Of a stretch of DNA of 23,682 nucleotides, positions 6,035 through 13,332 are shown in pieces. Under the pieces are notes generated by a model. That model had not been told where the DNA came from and searched no databases. It was given only the letters and a program-made list of their open reading frames with translations. The translations under genes were made by a program, and so were the position numbers. This DNA comes from a virus. Position 1 is the first letter of the stretch. Each line of letters begins with the position of its first letter. Location of the stretch: positions 1-23,682 of IMG/VR virus record IMGVR_UViG_3300021472_000014; one strand, written 5' to 3'.

Positions 6035-6753
6035 GCAGAAAAATGCAAATTATCGTGTTACTTGTATTGGTTGTGCTATCCTATGGGCAATCGGGCTATC
6101 ATTACCTTTTCGCGATTTTTCAGACGGGGTGGAACGATACAGCATGGGTGGACACTTTCGATTTGTGTAACACATGCAGTCTTGGCTATGATTTTGAAGA
6201 CTGCCGGGATTCGATAATAGCGATGCTTGAACCAGATTTGGATTCCCTCGATTCGTTGTGGCATGGGTTTTTGCTGCGCTTTGTGGTATATGACAGCTCG
6301 CTTGGTGAATGGGACACTTACTTCGTGAACGACACTTCATTCTGCGCGCACGGCAGAGACAGCGGCATTATAAACTGCTATGTGTTTCCTGCACAAGGTT
6401 GCTGGGCTTACACATGCTCCACGGTTTTTGGGTATCATGCTTGGTATATACCGATAAGCGCCATTCCGCACTTTACTTTTCTTAACTCAGGCGATTCAGT
6501 GTGCTTTTTGATTACGAAAGGTGATTCTCTTGGCTATCGATGCCATCGTTACGACAACGACACAGCGCTTATTATCATGCGCATTATACTTGACGACACC
6601 ATAAGTTTGAGGACATTGCAACGCAGTGAGCGCAGGCATAAAGTTTACAGGCGTCCTGCCGGGGTTTATGACATCACAGGGCGCCGCGTTGTTGCTCCGA
6701 AGCGATCGGGAGTTTATATTCAAAGGGGTAAGAAGAAGGTTTTGGTAAAATAG
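6031..6753 (+). CDS. Secreted Cys-rich protein with T9SS/FlgD-like C-terminal tail
   Basis: A 240-residue protein. Residues 1-19 form a classical signal peptide: MSRKMQ, hydrophobic IIVLLVLVVL, likely cleavage after SYG. The mature part has nine cysteines (46, 49, 58, 105, 116, 124, 129, 158, 171), many Asp/Ser/Trp/Tyr and alternating beta-like strands, fitting an extracytoplasmic beta-sandwich. The end reads GVYDITGRRVV...SGVYIQRGKKKVLVK, closely like the type A C-terminal sorting tails of type IX secretion substrates in the FCB group, though shorter. It is coupled to RuvC by an ATGA overlap. Export is well supported; sorting by T9SS and a role on the host surface are inference. No known phage structural or lysis family is recognised. 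Confidence 0.75.
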   Translation: MSRKMQIIVLLVLVVLSYGQSGYHYLFAIFQTGWNDTAWVDTFDLCNTCSLGYDFEDCRDSIIAMLEPDLDSLDSLWHGFLLRFVVYDSSLGEWDTYFVNDTSFCAHGRDSGIINCYVFPAQGCWAYTCSTVFGYHAWYIPISAIPHFTFLNSGDSVCFLITKGDSLGYRCHRYDNDTALIIMRIILDDTISLRTLQRSERRHKVYRRPAGVYDITGRRVVAPKRSGVYIQRGKKKVLVK

Positions 6754-6765
6754 CGAGGAATAGTA

Positions 6766-7137
6766 ATGGGCTTTAAAAAGGTGCAAAAAGAAGAATTAAC
6801 TGCTTATGTTATTTATCCCGATGCCACTAACCCCTTAGATTGGTTGAAAATAATTATTCGATTTGAACATTTTGCTTATAGCTATATAATTGCGCTAAAA
6901 CAAAAGGATTATTGCTCGTTCGAGACAAAAAAAGAATTAAGAGCTGGTTATATGCATGAAGACCGTGTATGTGGATATAAACTATTCAAAGAAGACAATA
7001 AAACGAAAGCACAATTAGAAATTGGATTACAAGATTTATATTGTTTTTCATTAGGCGAAAGCTATGAAAATTTTGCTGAATTTCTTATGGAATTAGCTAA
7101 AACGATACAGGAAATAATAAATCATAAACGCAAATGA
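6766..7137 (+). CDS. Hypothetical protein, AT-rich
   Basis: A 123-residue soluble protein starting 12 nt after the secreted protein with a GAGGAA SD. It shows alternating strands (AYVIYPD, WLKIIIRFEHFAYSYIIALK) and a C-terminal helix (EFLMELAKTIQEIINHKRK). Base composition is clearly more AT-rich than the flanking genes, like the early genes at 1.3-3.4 kb, which suggests separate acquisition. It is the last gene before the noncoding stretch ahead of the packaging module. No family recognised. Confidence 0.65.
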   Translation: MGFKKVQKEELTAYVIYPDATNPLDWLKIIIRFEHFAYSYIIALKQKDYCSFETKKELRAGYMHEDRVCGYKLFKEDNKTKAQLEIGLQDLYCFSLGESYENFAEFLMELAKTIQEIINHKRK

Positions 7138-7409
7138 TTGTTGTTTTGATTAATGCGGTCGTTTTTTGAAAGTTAATTCCTTCCTACCAAAAAATTTTTT
7201 TGGGCATGTTGCCAGAAGTTACCAAATGTTACCAAATGTGACTACCCCACCCACAACATGTAGTATTTTTTGTCTTGACAAACCACAAGATATGCTTTGT
7301 CTTATTATTGGAGGCTCTTTTAAAGACCTCCTTGCTTGGGGACAGACAGAGGGTCTCGCACAAGAGGCTATCAGGGGGGCGGGACCCCCTGTAAAACATG
7401 TTAGAGATT
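7138..7409 (+). promoter_or_regulatory. Structured noncoding stretch ahead of the late genes
   Basis: The only sizeable gap. In order it holds an A6T7 tract bounded by CC/GGG (7187-7204); a direct repeat of GTTACCAAAT (7218-7227, 7228-7237); the palindrome TTTGTC-TT-GACAAA (7269-7282) that includes a TTGACA -35-like box (7275-7280), with TTTGTCTT again at 7296; a GGAGG/CCTCC hairpin with a TCT/AGA inner stem (7310-7331); and a CAGGGGG/CCCCCTG hairpin (7372-7391) seven bases before the ATG at 7398. A convincing -10 box at normal spacing is not visible. Plausible contents are a late promoter with operator and a cos/pac site beside the terminase genes. Roles are inference. Confidence 0.45.
7372..7391 (+). 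other. GC-rich hairpin upstream of terminase genes
   Basis: Perfect 7-bp stem CAGGGGG/CCCCCTG with loop GCGGGA. No T-run follows, so it is not a standard intrinsic terminator. Its nearness to the start codons at 7398 and 7410 means it could occlude or protect the ribosome site, act as an RNA processing site, or belong to the packaging signal. Confidence 0.55.
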
Positions 7410-7703
7410 ATGGCGAAGGCAAAGCGAACAAATGCGCCCAAGTTTCGCAGAGACAGTAGGATAATACTGTCCAGTCCTCAGCGTGTTCGCAATCTGATTG
7501 CGCGCTGGATGACAGCAATGCTCACAGGTGAAATTGACCGCAAAGAATACTATGCGCTACTTGAGGGCGCAAGATATGCATTAGAGAGCTTCCGCGTTAA
7601 AAAAGAACTCTCCACGGAAACAAAAACGATAAACATAAATTTTAATGTTCCAGTTAATCAAAATACTGGTGCTGCTTCTGATGGCACAGACGGTTCAAAT
7701 TGA
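7410..7703 (+). CDS. Candidate small terminase subunit
   Basis: A 97-residue basic protein directly upstream of and overlapping the large terminase. ATG 7410 (MAKAKRTNAPKF) is preferred over 7398, as neither has a strong SD and the former gives the more natural start. A basic N-terminus (residues 1-20) is followed by helical segments (SPQRVRNLIARWMTAML, RKEYYALLEGARYALESFRV), then a low-complexity Asn/Thr/Gly tail. Position, size and basic helical make-up fit a DNA-recognising small terminase, but no domain is recognised, so this is inference from context. Confidence 0.5.
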   Translation: MAKAKRTNAPKFRRDSRIILSSPQRVRNLIARWMTAMLTGEIDRKEYYALLEGARYALESFRVKKELSTETKTININFNVPVNQNTGAASDGTDGSN

Positions 7704-8976
7704 TTTGGTGCGTGGCTATGCACCGTATGCGAAGCAAGTGGAGTTTCATCGTAGCAATGCGAAGTATCGAGCTTTTATCGGCGGTGTTGGCAGTGGAAAA
7801 ACTGAAGCGGGGGTGGCGGAAGCTATCAAGCAGGCTATGTTGCAGCCGATGAGTCGAGGCTGCGCTGTGGCTCCAACCTATACGATGCTCATAAGCACTG
7901 TTATTCCTGTCTTCCGTGAAAGATTGGCAGATGAGCTTATCGCGGGTGGGTGGTCAAAAGGGTTCAAAGCAAGCACGAATGATATGAGGCTTCGGTTGGT
8001 TTCCGGCAGCGAAATTTTGTTCCGCAGTGCTGATAAACCTGATAGACTCAGGGGATTGAATCTTGCGTGGTTCTGGATTGATGAGGCTGCACTTTGCGAT
8101 TATCGCGTGTGGCGAGTAATGATAGCGCGATTAAGGCAGAAAGGTTTCAATCATCTTGGCTGGATTACCACAACGCCAGCGGGGCGGAACTGGGTTTACA
8201 AAGTGTTCGTTGAGGAAGCCACAACGCAGCATGCAGTCATCAGAGCGACGACATACGAGAACCCTTATCTTTCCGAGGATTTCGTTGCTGACCTTGAACA
8301 GAGCTATGATGACAAGTTTTTCAGACAGGAAGTGCTGGCGGAGTTCGTGAGCTTTGAGGGGCTGGTTTACGACACTTTCAATCGCGAGTATCATGTTCAG
8401 CGCACTTATCCTGACCCATCGCGATTAAAGCGAATTGTGCTTGGTGTTGACTACGGCTACACGAATCCGAGTGCAGTGCTTGTCGTGGGTATCGATGAAT
8501 TCGAGCAGGTCTGGGTGCTTGATGAGTGGTATAAGCGCAGAATGACGCAGCCTGAAGTGGCGGACGCAGTCGTGGAGCTTGCAGGACGCTGGGGAGCTGT
8601 GCGTGCCTATGTTGACCCCAGTGCAGCGAGTCTTATCGAGGAAATAAGACGGCGACATATCGCTGTTGAACCAGCTAACAACGATGTTATGACTGGCATC
8701 GCGAAGATACGCAATCTACTTGAGCTTAGAGACGATGGTGTTCGACCGCTTAAAGTCACGCATAATTGCGTTCACACGATAGCGGAGTTCGAGAGTTACG
8801 AGCTTGAGCGTTCCTCTGATGGCACTTACCGCGATAAACCCAAAAAGATTAACGACCACGCGATGGACGCGTTACGCTATGCGGTTATGGGACTTCTGGG
8901 AATGCCACGAATACCTGTGCGCTACGATGGAGAGAAGAATCCCGTAAGGTCAGATTTCGTTAAGGGGGCGTGGTAA
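7681..8976 (+). CDS. Terminase large subunit (Mu gp28-like ATPase/nuclease)
   Basis: A 431-residue packaging motor. The ATPase half has Walker A GGVGSGKT (~34-41) and Walker B AWFWIDEA (~129-136) with the DRLRGLN segment just before it; coupling motif TTTPAG lies near 163-168. The nuclease half has GVDYGY (D257), YVDPSA (D312) and NDHAMDALRYA (D392/D396), the RNase H-like metal site of TerL. The frame is open back to 7645, but the upstream residues are hydrophobic and look artefactual; the ATG at 7681 gives MAQTVQID. It overlaps the small-subunit candidate by 23 nt. It translocates DNA into the prohead through the portal encoded next and cuts concatemers. Confidence 0.92.
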   Translation: MAQTVQIDLVRGYAPYAKQVEFHRSNAKYRAFIGGVGSGKTEAGVAEAIKQAMLQPMSRGCAVAPTYTMLISTVIPVFRERLADELIAGGWSKGFKASTNDMRLRLVSGSEILFRSADKPDRLRGLNLAWFWIDEAALCDYRVWRVMIARLRQKGFNHLGWITTTPAGRNWVYKVFVEEATTQHAVIRATTYENPYLSEDFVADLEQSYDDKFFRQEVLAEFVSFEGLVYDTFNREYHVQRTYPDPSRLKRIVLGVDYGYTNPSAVLVVGIDEFEQVWVLDEWYKRRMTQPEVADAVVELAGRWGAVRAYVDPSAASLIEEIRRRHIAVEPANNDVMTGIAKIRNLLELRDDGVRPLKVTHNCVHTIAEFESYELERSSDGTYRDKPKKINDHAMDALRYAVMGLLGMPRIPVRYDGEKNPVRSDFVKGAW

Positions 8977-8978
8977 CG

Positions 8979-11258
8979 ATGAACATTTTCGTTATGGCGA
9001 AAAAAGCTATCGCGAAAGCATTGGGAATAGAGCCACCAAAGCAACTTCCGCCGTGGTGGTATGTGGATGAGGGCAGTTCGCAGCTTTTGCGTCCTTCTGA
9101 ACTGGCGGAGATTCTTGATGGCAACGACATCGTTGCTAAAGCGCGATTATGGGAAACTATCGAAACGCGAGATGCGGTGGTTCATAGCTGCCTTCAGACG
9201 AGGAAGCTTGCGGTGTCAGGTAAACCGTGGGAAATAGTTCCAGCGAGTGAAAAGCGCAAAGATAGAAAAATAGCGCAATTCGTGCGCGAGGTTTTCGAGA
9301 ATATCGAGGATTTCGAGAGCGATATTGCTGATTTACTCGACGCAGTGGGCAAAGGTTTCAGCGTGCTGCGTGTGAACTGGGAAAGCGAGGACGGCAGATG
9401 GATTCCTACTGACCTTGAATGGATTCCACAAAGCGTGTTCGGCTGGCATTGGGAAGACGGCAGCTTTGGATTCTACGATGAAAACGGTGACTTTCATCGT
9501 ATTGAGGATTATCCTGGATGGTTCCTGGTGCACAACTATCGTGGGCGTTCAGCGCATCCAAGCAGGCAGGGAGTGCTGCATGTCGTGGCGTGGATGTTTC
9601 TGTTCAAGCGCTATGCATTGCGTAACTGGACGATAGCCAATGAGCTTATCGGAGTGCCAATGAGAGTTGGCACTTACACGCAAGGAGCAACGGATGCGGA
9701 TATAACATTGCTCAAAAATGCGTTGAAGAGACTTGGTGTGGATGCGTGGGCAGTGTTCCCTGAGGGCACGAATATTCAGTTCATAGAGCCTAAATCGCGG
9801 GGTGACATCAGCGCGATGTTCAAGAGTCTTATTGAGCTCGCTAATGCTGAGATAGCTAAAGCTATACTTGGTCAGACAGCGACGCTTGAGGGCACGCCGG
9901 GGAAACTTGGCAGAGAAAAAGCTCGCGAGGAAGTGCGACAGGACCTTATCGCTGCCGATGCTCGCTCTGTTATGCGCACCGTGCAAAAATTGGTTGACCG
10001 AATAGTCATGGTAAACTTTGGGCAGGATACGCCAGCGCCGAAGTTCGTTATTCGCTATGAGCCACCAGAAGACATGACCGAGAAAGCTAAAGTGCTTGTT
10101 ATGCTGAGCAAAGTGGGAATGGGTTTCCCTGAGAATTGGTTGCGGAAAACTTTCGGAATACCTGAGCCACAGGAAGACGAGGAAATCATAAAGCCGATGC
10201 CTAAACTTCCGATGAAAGACACGCAAGCTTTTTCAGCGCTGCGGAGTGGAGCAATGGTAGCTCACCGGGCTCATAATCCGGGGAATGTGGGTTCGACTCC
10301 CACCTCCGCCAATGAGAGGTTAATGTTGCTTAGAGACCTGAATCCTAACACGGATGAATTTATACTTCGCGATTATCTGTTCAATGAGGACTTGGTGCGC
10401 ATAAGCGACAAGGCATTCAAAGCCTTTGACTATCTCAAGCAATGGCTCCAAAAGCTTTCGGTGAACTCGCTTGCGGAGCTTTACGATAAAGTAAAAAATG
10501 GCAAGCTGGATTGGAAATTCATAAAACCATTTGGCGAGGCATTACAGGAAGCTATGACGGCAGCGGGCAGCAGAGCCTACAAGACTGTCTTCGAGAAATA
10601 CCACAAGCGGAAAGAGCTGTTTTCAATGCAGGAACATACAGGAGAGTTTGCTCCGCCTGAGGATGCTGTGCGATGGTGGAAAGTTGCAGCGTTCACGGTG
10701 GCTGGAGTTGAGAATCAGCAGGCGCTGGATAGGATAAGCGCAAAGATACAATCCGCGATTGATGATGGTGATACGCTTTACGATTTCCGTGAGCAGATAG
10801 ACGAAATATTCGAGGAACTCGGTTATTCAAGAGCTAATCCTTATCATGTTGAGACGGTTTTCAGAACCAACATTGCTACGGCTTATTCAACGGGGCAATG
10901 GATTGCAGACCAGAAGCTTGGCGACGCATTGTGGGGCTGGGAATATGTTGCGGTGATGGATGAGCGAACCCGTGAGGAACATGCTGCACTTAACGGCACG
11001 CGAGCACCGAAAAACAATCCGATATGGAACGAAATTACACCACCGAACGGATTCAACTGCAGATGCTATCTGGACGAGATTTTTGATTTTGAAGCGCACA
11101 GGCAAAGTGTAGCAATGCCTGAGGAGATGCCACCGATTGATTTTCCGGGGAATCCTGCGACGGCACGAGTGGACTTTGAAAAATGGGCGAGCGAGAGAGC
11201 TGATTTAGGGGAAATTAAAAGAATACTCGAGGAGCATGGAATAAATGCCAGTACCTAA
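8979..11258 (+). CDS. DUF935-type portal fused to Mu F-like head protein
   Basis: One 759-residue ORF (GTG 8970 also possible; AAGGGGG suits 8979 better). Residues 1 to ~545 look like the Mu gp29/DUF935 portal (PSELAEIL, RDAVVHSCLQTRKLAVSGKPWEI, PVFG-like EWIPQSVFGWHW, LAKAILGQTATLEGTPGKLG); residues ~590-700 are the Mu F/SPP1 gp7 minor head domain (ETVFRTNIATAYSTGQW, DERTREEHAALNGT, ITPPNGFNCRC). In Mu these are separate genes 29 and 30. At residues ~421-445, in the variable linker after the crown-proximal GIPEPQEDEE segment, the reading frame passes through a complete tRNA gene, giving the tell-tale peptide AMVAHRAHNPGNVGSTP. The portal forms the packaging vertex, and the F domain is thought to aid capsid assembly or enter with DNA. 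Confidence 0.88.
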   Translation: MNIFVMAKKAIAKALGIEPPKQLPPWWYVDEGSSQLLRPSELAEILDGNDIVAKARLWETIETRDAVVHSCLQTRKLAVSGKPWEIVPASEKRKDRKIAQFVREVFENIEDFESDIADLLDAVGKGFSVLRVNWESEDGRWIPTDLEWIPQSVFGWHWEDGSFGFYDENGDFHRIEDYPGWFLVHNYRGRSAHPSRQGVLHVVAWMFLFKRYALRNWTIANELIGVPMRVGTYTQGATDADITLLKNALKRLGVDAWAVFPEGTNIQFIEPKSRGDISAMFKSLIELANAEIAKAILGQTATLEGTPGKLGREKAREEVRQDLIAADARSVMRTVQKLVDRIVMVNFGQDTPAPKFVIRYEPPEDMTEKAKVLVMLSKVGMGFPENWLRKTFGIPEPQEDEEIIKPMPKLPMKDTQAFSALRSGAMVAHRAHNPGNVGSTPTSANERLMLLRDLNPNTDEFILRDYLFNEDLVRISDKAFKAFDYLKQWLQKLSVNSLAELYDKVKNGKLDWKFIKPFGEALQEAMTAAGSRAYKTVFEKYHKRKELFSMQEHTGEFAPPEDAVRWWKVAAFTVAGVENQQALDRISAKIQSAIDDGDTLYDFREQIDEIFEELGYSRANPYHVETVFRTNIATAYSTGQWIADQKLGDALWGWEYVAVMDERTREEHAALNGTRAPKNNPIWNEITPPNGFNCRCYLDEIFDFEAHRQSVAMPEEMPPIDFPGNPATARVDFEKWASERADLGEIKRILEEHGINAST
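10240..10311 (+). tRNA. Initiator-type tRNA-Met (CAU), in frame inside portal CDS
   Basis: All arms fold: acceptor 10241-10246/10304-10309 (6 perfect pairs, 2-71 to 7-66); D stem GAGC/GCTC (10249-10252/10260-10263) with T8, A14 and GG at 18-19; anticodon stem CCGGG/TCCGG with loop CTCATAA, anticodon CAU at 10272-10274; 5-nt variable loop; T stem GTGGG/CCCAC with loop TTCGACT. Positions 1 and 72 are T and C, unpaired; the D stem has A11-T24; and the anticodon stem has two of the usual three G-C pairs (29-41, 30-40; 31-39 is G-T). The 1-72 mismatch and A11-U24 are bacterial initiator hallmarks. Discriminator is A; CCA is not encoded. Its 72 bases equal 24 codons, so the portal frame survives. 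Whether it is expressed and matured is unknown. Confidence 0.88.
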
Positions 11259-12897
11259 ACCGAAAAAATCGGAGAAGGAAAAAGATTTTATCAGCCGTTG
11301 CATACGAGAGCTGAAGCGAACTGATCCTGATAGACCCTTGAAGCAAATTATCGCGATATGTTATGCACAATTAAGACGAACGAGGAAGGAGGGAGCTATG
11401 AAGGATTACATAGATGATGCTTACATCAATTGCCCCAAAGGACATCCAGGCGGACGAGGACGAGGTTCGGCGAATTTTCCTGGTGGTAAAAGCGCTTGGG
11501 AGCGCTATTTCAAATGGGCGATAAAACATGATAGCACCAAAGGATTATTGAACTTCCATCGTTATCTTGTGATGATATACACTAAAAAGACGGGAAAATC
11601 TCTTGCCGCCTCTGCGATTGTTGCAAAAGAAGGGAAGAATCCTGACGATTTTGCTGAAATAATTCCTGTCAGCAAGGCACCACAATGGGTAAAAGATATA
11701 GAGCGAAAACTGCCCCCTGAGAATAAGAATCCTTATTCAATAACTGATTTGCTAACACTTGATGGTTGGGTTATCGCGGAACTACGCAGACGCTTCAAAG
11801 CAGCGGGACGCAAGTTTAATGGAAAATCAATTAGGGAGATGATTAGTGCGAAAGCTGCGAAAGAACCGTGCAATCATTACTTTGAGTTGTCACTTCCTTT
11901 AAGTGAAAATGCGGAAGTGCCCGAGTGGATTCATGTTTTACCGTTTGGCTCGTATAAGCATCCTAAAGGGCTTTTGCGTATTACAGAGAGCGAAGCGCAG
12001 AAAGTTGTGCAGAATTTCAAGGATGACCCGCGGGATTTAGTGCTGGATTACGAGCATCAGAGTCTGAACACTATCGCCAACGGTCAACCAGCACCAGCAG
12101 CGGGATGGATAAAAGAGCTTGAGCTACGCGAGGATGGTGTGTGGGCAAAGGTGGAATGGACAGAGCGAGCCAAAGAGCACATAAAAAACAAAGAATACAA
12201 GTATGTCTCGCCAGTTTATGTGCCCGATTATAAAGACCCCAAGACAGGTGAGTCTGTGGGACCCAAGCTTGTCAGTGTGGCTTTGACCAACACGCCATTT
12301 TTACCCGATTTGAAACCTATCGTCAACAAATTCCAAACGCAGGAGGTGTACCAAATGGAAAAACTAATCAGTCTGGCGGAGAAGCTCGATATTGAGCTCA
12401 CAGACGAACTCCGCGAGAATGCCGACAAGCTCGAAGAGGCTATCACGGCAAAGATTGATGAGCTTAAGGCGACGGCGATTGACAAGGACAACGAGGAGCC
12501 GAGTGAGGATGACACCGAGAAACCCACTGAGCAAGAGCCACAGGAAAATGAGGTTGCTATGAAAGCTATTGCGGAATTGCAGAAGGAGCTTGCTGAGGCG
12601 AAAAAGCAGCTCGCTATGCGCGATGCTACCGAGAAAGTGGAGCGCCTTATAACAGAAAAGCGATTGCTGCCATCGCTTAAGGAGTGGGCAATTCAGTATG
12701 CGATGAAGGATCCTCAGGGCTTCGATGAGTATGCGAAGAATCTGCCAGTTATCGAGGGACCGCCCGATGTTGGCAAGGATACAGTGCTTAAGCCTGCAAC
12801 GGAGCATAGCCTCGTGATGTCAATAGCGAGCTCGTTTGGTCTGACCAAAGAGGACATCGAGAAGTATGGTCCGAAAGAGGAAACAATAAACCTTTAA
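11245..12897 (+). CDS. Mu I-like prohead protease with extra N-terminal modules
   Basis: A 550-residue ORF. Residues ~215-365 match the Mu I-type protease (FGSYKHPKGLLRITESEAQKV, DLVLDYEHQS, PAAGWIKELELREDGVWAKVEWT, EYKYVSPVY, VSVALTNTPFLPDLKPI). Residues 1-51 form the short module (DFISRCIRELKR, QIIAICYAQLRR) often placed before phage proteases and portals; residues ~52-200 are an extra domain, opening with a Cys/Gly-rich CPKGHPGGRGRGSANFPGG, that I do not recognise. The C-terminus (~371-550) is an acidic coiled-coil scaffold. Two internal in-frame ATGs have strong SDs: 11398 (GGAGGG) and 12355 (AGGAGGT). It would mature the head by cleaving scaffold. Start 11245 follows GAGGAG and overlaps the portal stop. 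Confidence 0.85.
   Translation: MPVPKPKKSEKEKDFISRCIRELKRTDPDRPLKQIIAICYAQLRRTRKEGAMKDYIDDAYINCPKGHPGGRGRGSANFPGGKSAWERYFKWAIKHDSTKGLLNFHRYLVMIYTKKTGKSLAASAIVAKEGKNPDDFAEIIPVSKAPQWVKDIERKLPPENKNPYSITDLLTLDGWVIAELRRRFKAAGRKFNGKSIREMISAKAAKEPCNHYFELSLPLSENAEVPEWIHVLPFGSYKHPKGLLRITESEAQKVVQNFKDDPRDLVLDYEHQSLNTIANGQPAPAAGWIKELELREDGVWAKVEWTERAKEHIKNKEYKYVSPVYVPDYKDPKTGESVGPKLVSVALTNTPFLPDLKPIVNKFQTQEVYQMEKLISLAEKLDIELTDELRENADKLEEAITAKIDELKATAIDKDNEEPSEDDTEKPTEQEPQENEVAMKAIAELQKELAEAKKQLAMRDATEKVERLITEKRLLPSLKEWAIQYAMKDPQGFDEYAKNLPVIEGPPDVGKDTVLKPATEHSLVMSIASSFGLTKEDIEKYGPKEETINL
12355..12897 (+). CDS. Nested scaffold protein (Mu Z / lambda Nu3-like)
   Basis: An in-frame internal gene of 180 residues. 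ATG 12355 follows AGGAGGT (12341-12347) with 7 nt spacing, as good as any SD in the window, and the residue is the 371st codon of the protease ORF. The product (EKLISLAEKLDIEL, EEAITAKIDELKA, EPSEDDTEKPTEQEPQENE, IAELQKELAEAKKQLA) is acidic, with coiled-coil segments around a low-complexity region, typical of capsid scaffolds. Mu (I/Z) and lambda (C/Nu3) make their scaffold from the same nested layout. It would be co-assembled with gpT and removed by the protease. Use of this start is inferred from SD strength. Confidence 0.75.
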   Translation: MEKLISLAEKLDIELTDELRENADKLEEAITAKIDELKATAIDKDNEEPSEDDTEKPTEQEPQENEVAMKAIAELQKELAEAKKQLAMRDATEKVERLITEKRLLPSLKEWAIQYAMKDPQGFDEYAKNLPVIEGPPDVGKDTVLKPATEHSLVMSIASSFGLTKEDIEKYGPKEETINL

Positions 12898-12909
12898 AGG
12901 AGGTTAATC

Positions 12910-13314
12910 ATGGCACTAACAGCGGACAGAGACCTTAAAAGAAGAGAAGGAATTATCGCTCGTTATCCTGTCGCTGCTAATACGAAAATTTTTCGTGGTG
13001 CACGCGTATGCGGTAATGCGAGTGGTTACACTGTTCCAGCTGCCGATGTTGCAGGATACACTTATCGCGGAGTAGCGATGGAAACGGTTGACAACACAGG
13101 CGGGAACGACGGCGATAAATATGTCAAGGTATACATCAAAGGTTGCTTCACTGCCAAGAAAAACAATCCTGCTTTAACTGACATCGGTCAGGTGTTCTAT
13201 GTTAAAGACGATGAATATGTGCAGGCTGAAGGAGATTCTGTCAACAAGATAGCGGTTGGTGTATGCGTAGACATCGATGTTGAAGCAGGAGAGATTTGGC
13301 TTAACGAAGGCTAA
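12910..13314 (+). CDS. Head decoration/cement-like protein (DUF2190-like)
   Basis: A 134-residue, Gly/Val/Ala-rich beta protein with a strong SD (AAAGGAGG) and typical placement between scaffold and major head genes. Segments such as GIIARYPVAANTKIFRGARVCGNASGYTVPA, GYTYRGVAMETVDNTGGNDGDKYVKVYIKG, IGQVFYVKDD and KIAVGVCVDIDVEAGEIWL match the pattern of small decoration or cement proteins (DUF2190 type), which bind at capsid symmetry axes and stabilise the expanded head. I am fairly sure of the class but not of the exact family. Confidence 0.75.
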   Translation: MALTADRDLKRREGIIARYPVAANTKIFRGARVCGNASGYTVPAADVAGYTYRGVAMETVDNTGGNDGDKYVKVYIKGCFTAKKNNPALTDIGQVFYVKDDEYVQAEGDSVNKIAVGVCVDIDVEAGEIWLNEG

Positions 13315-13332
13315 ACATAGGAGGTGAGCAAA

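Noticed and set aside
7187-7204. Intrinsic terminator at the A6T7 tract
   Set aside because: The arms are only A and T with a CC/GG end, leaving a weak stem with no loop; bent DNA is more likely.
7166-7459. 97-codon ORF across the noncoding stretch
   Set aside because: No SD, unusual composition, and it runs through the A6T7 tract, repeats and both hairpins; the overlapping small-terminase candidate fits better.
9549-10226. Minus-strand ORF of 225 codons opposite the portal
   Set aside because: The + strand encodes recognisable portal motifs throughout; the antisense product has no motif or SD.
10323-11258. A separate F gene starting at ATG 10323
   Set aside because: The upstream frame has no stop, the sequence just after 10323 still looks like the portal C-terminal region, and the SD is weak. 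Kept only as a possibility in the fusion finding.
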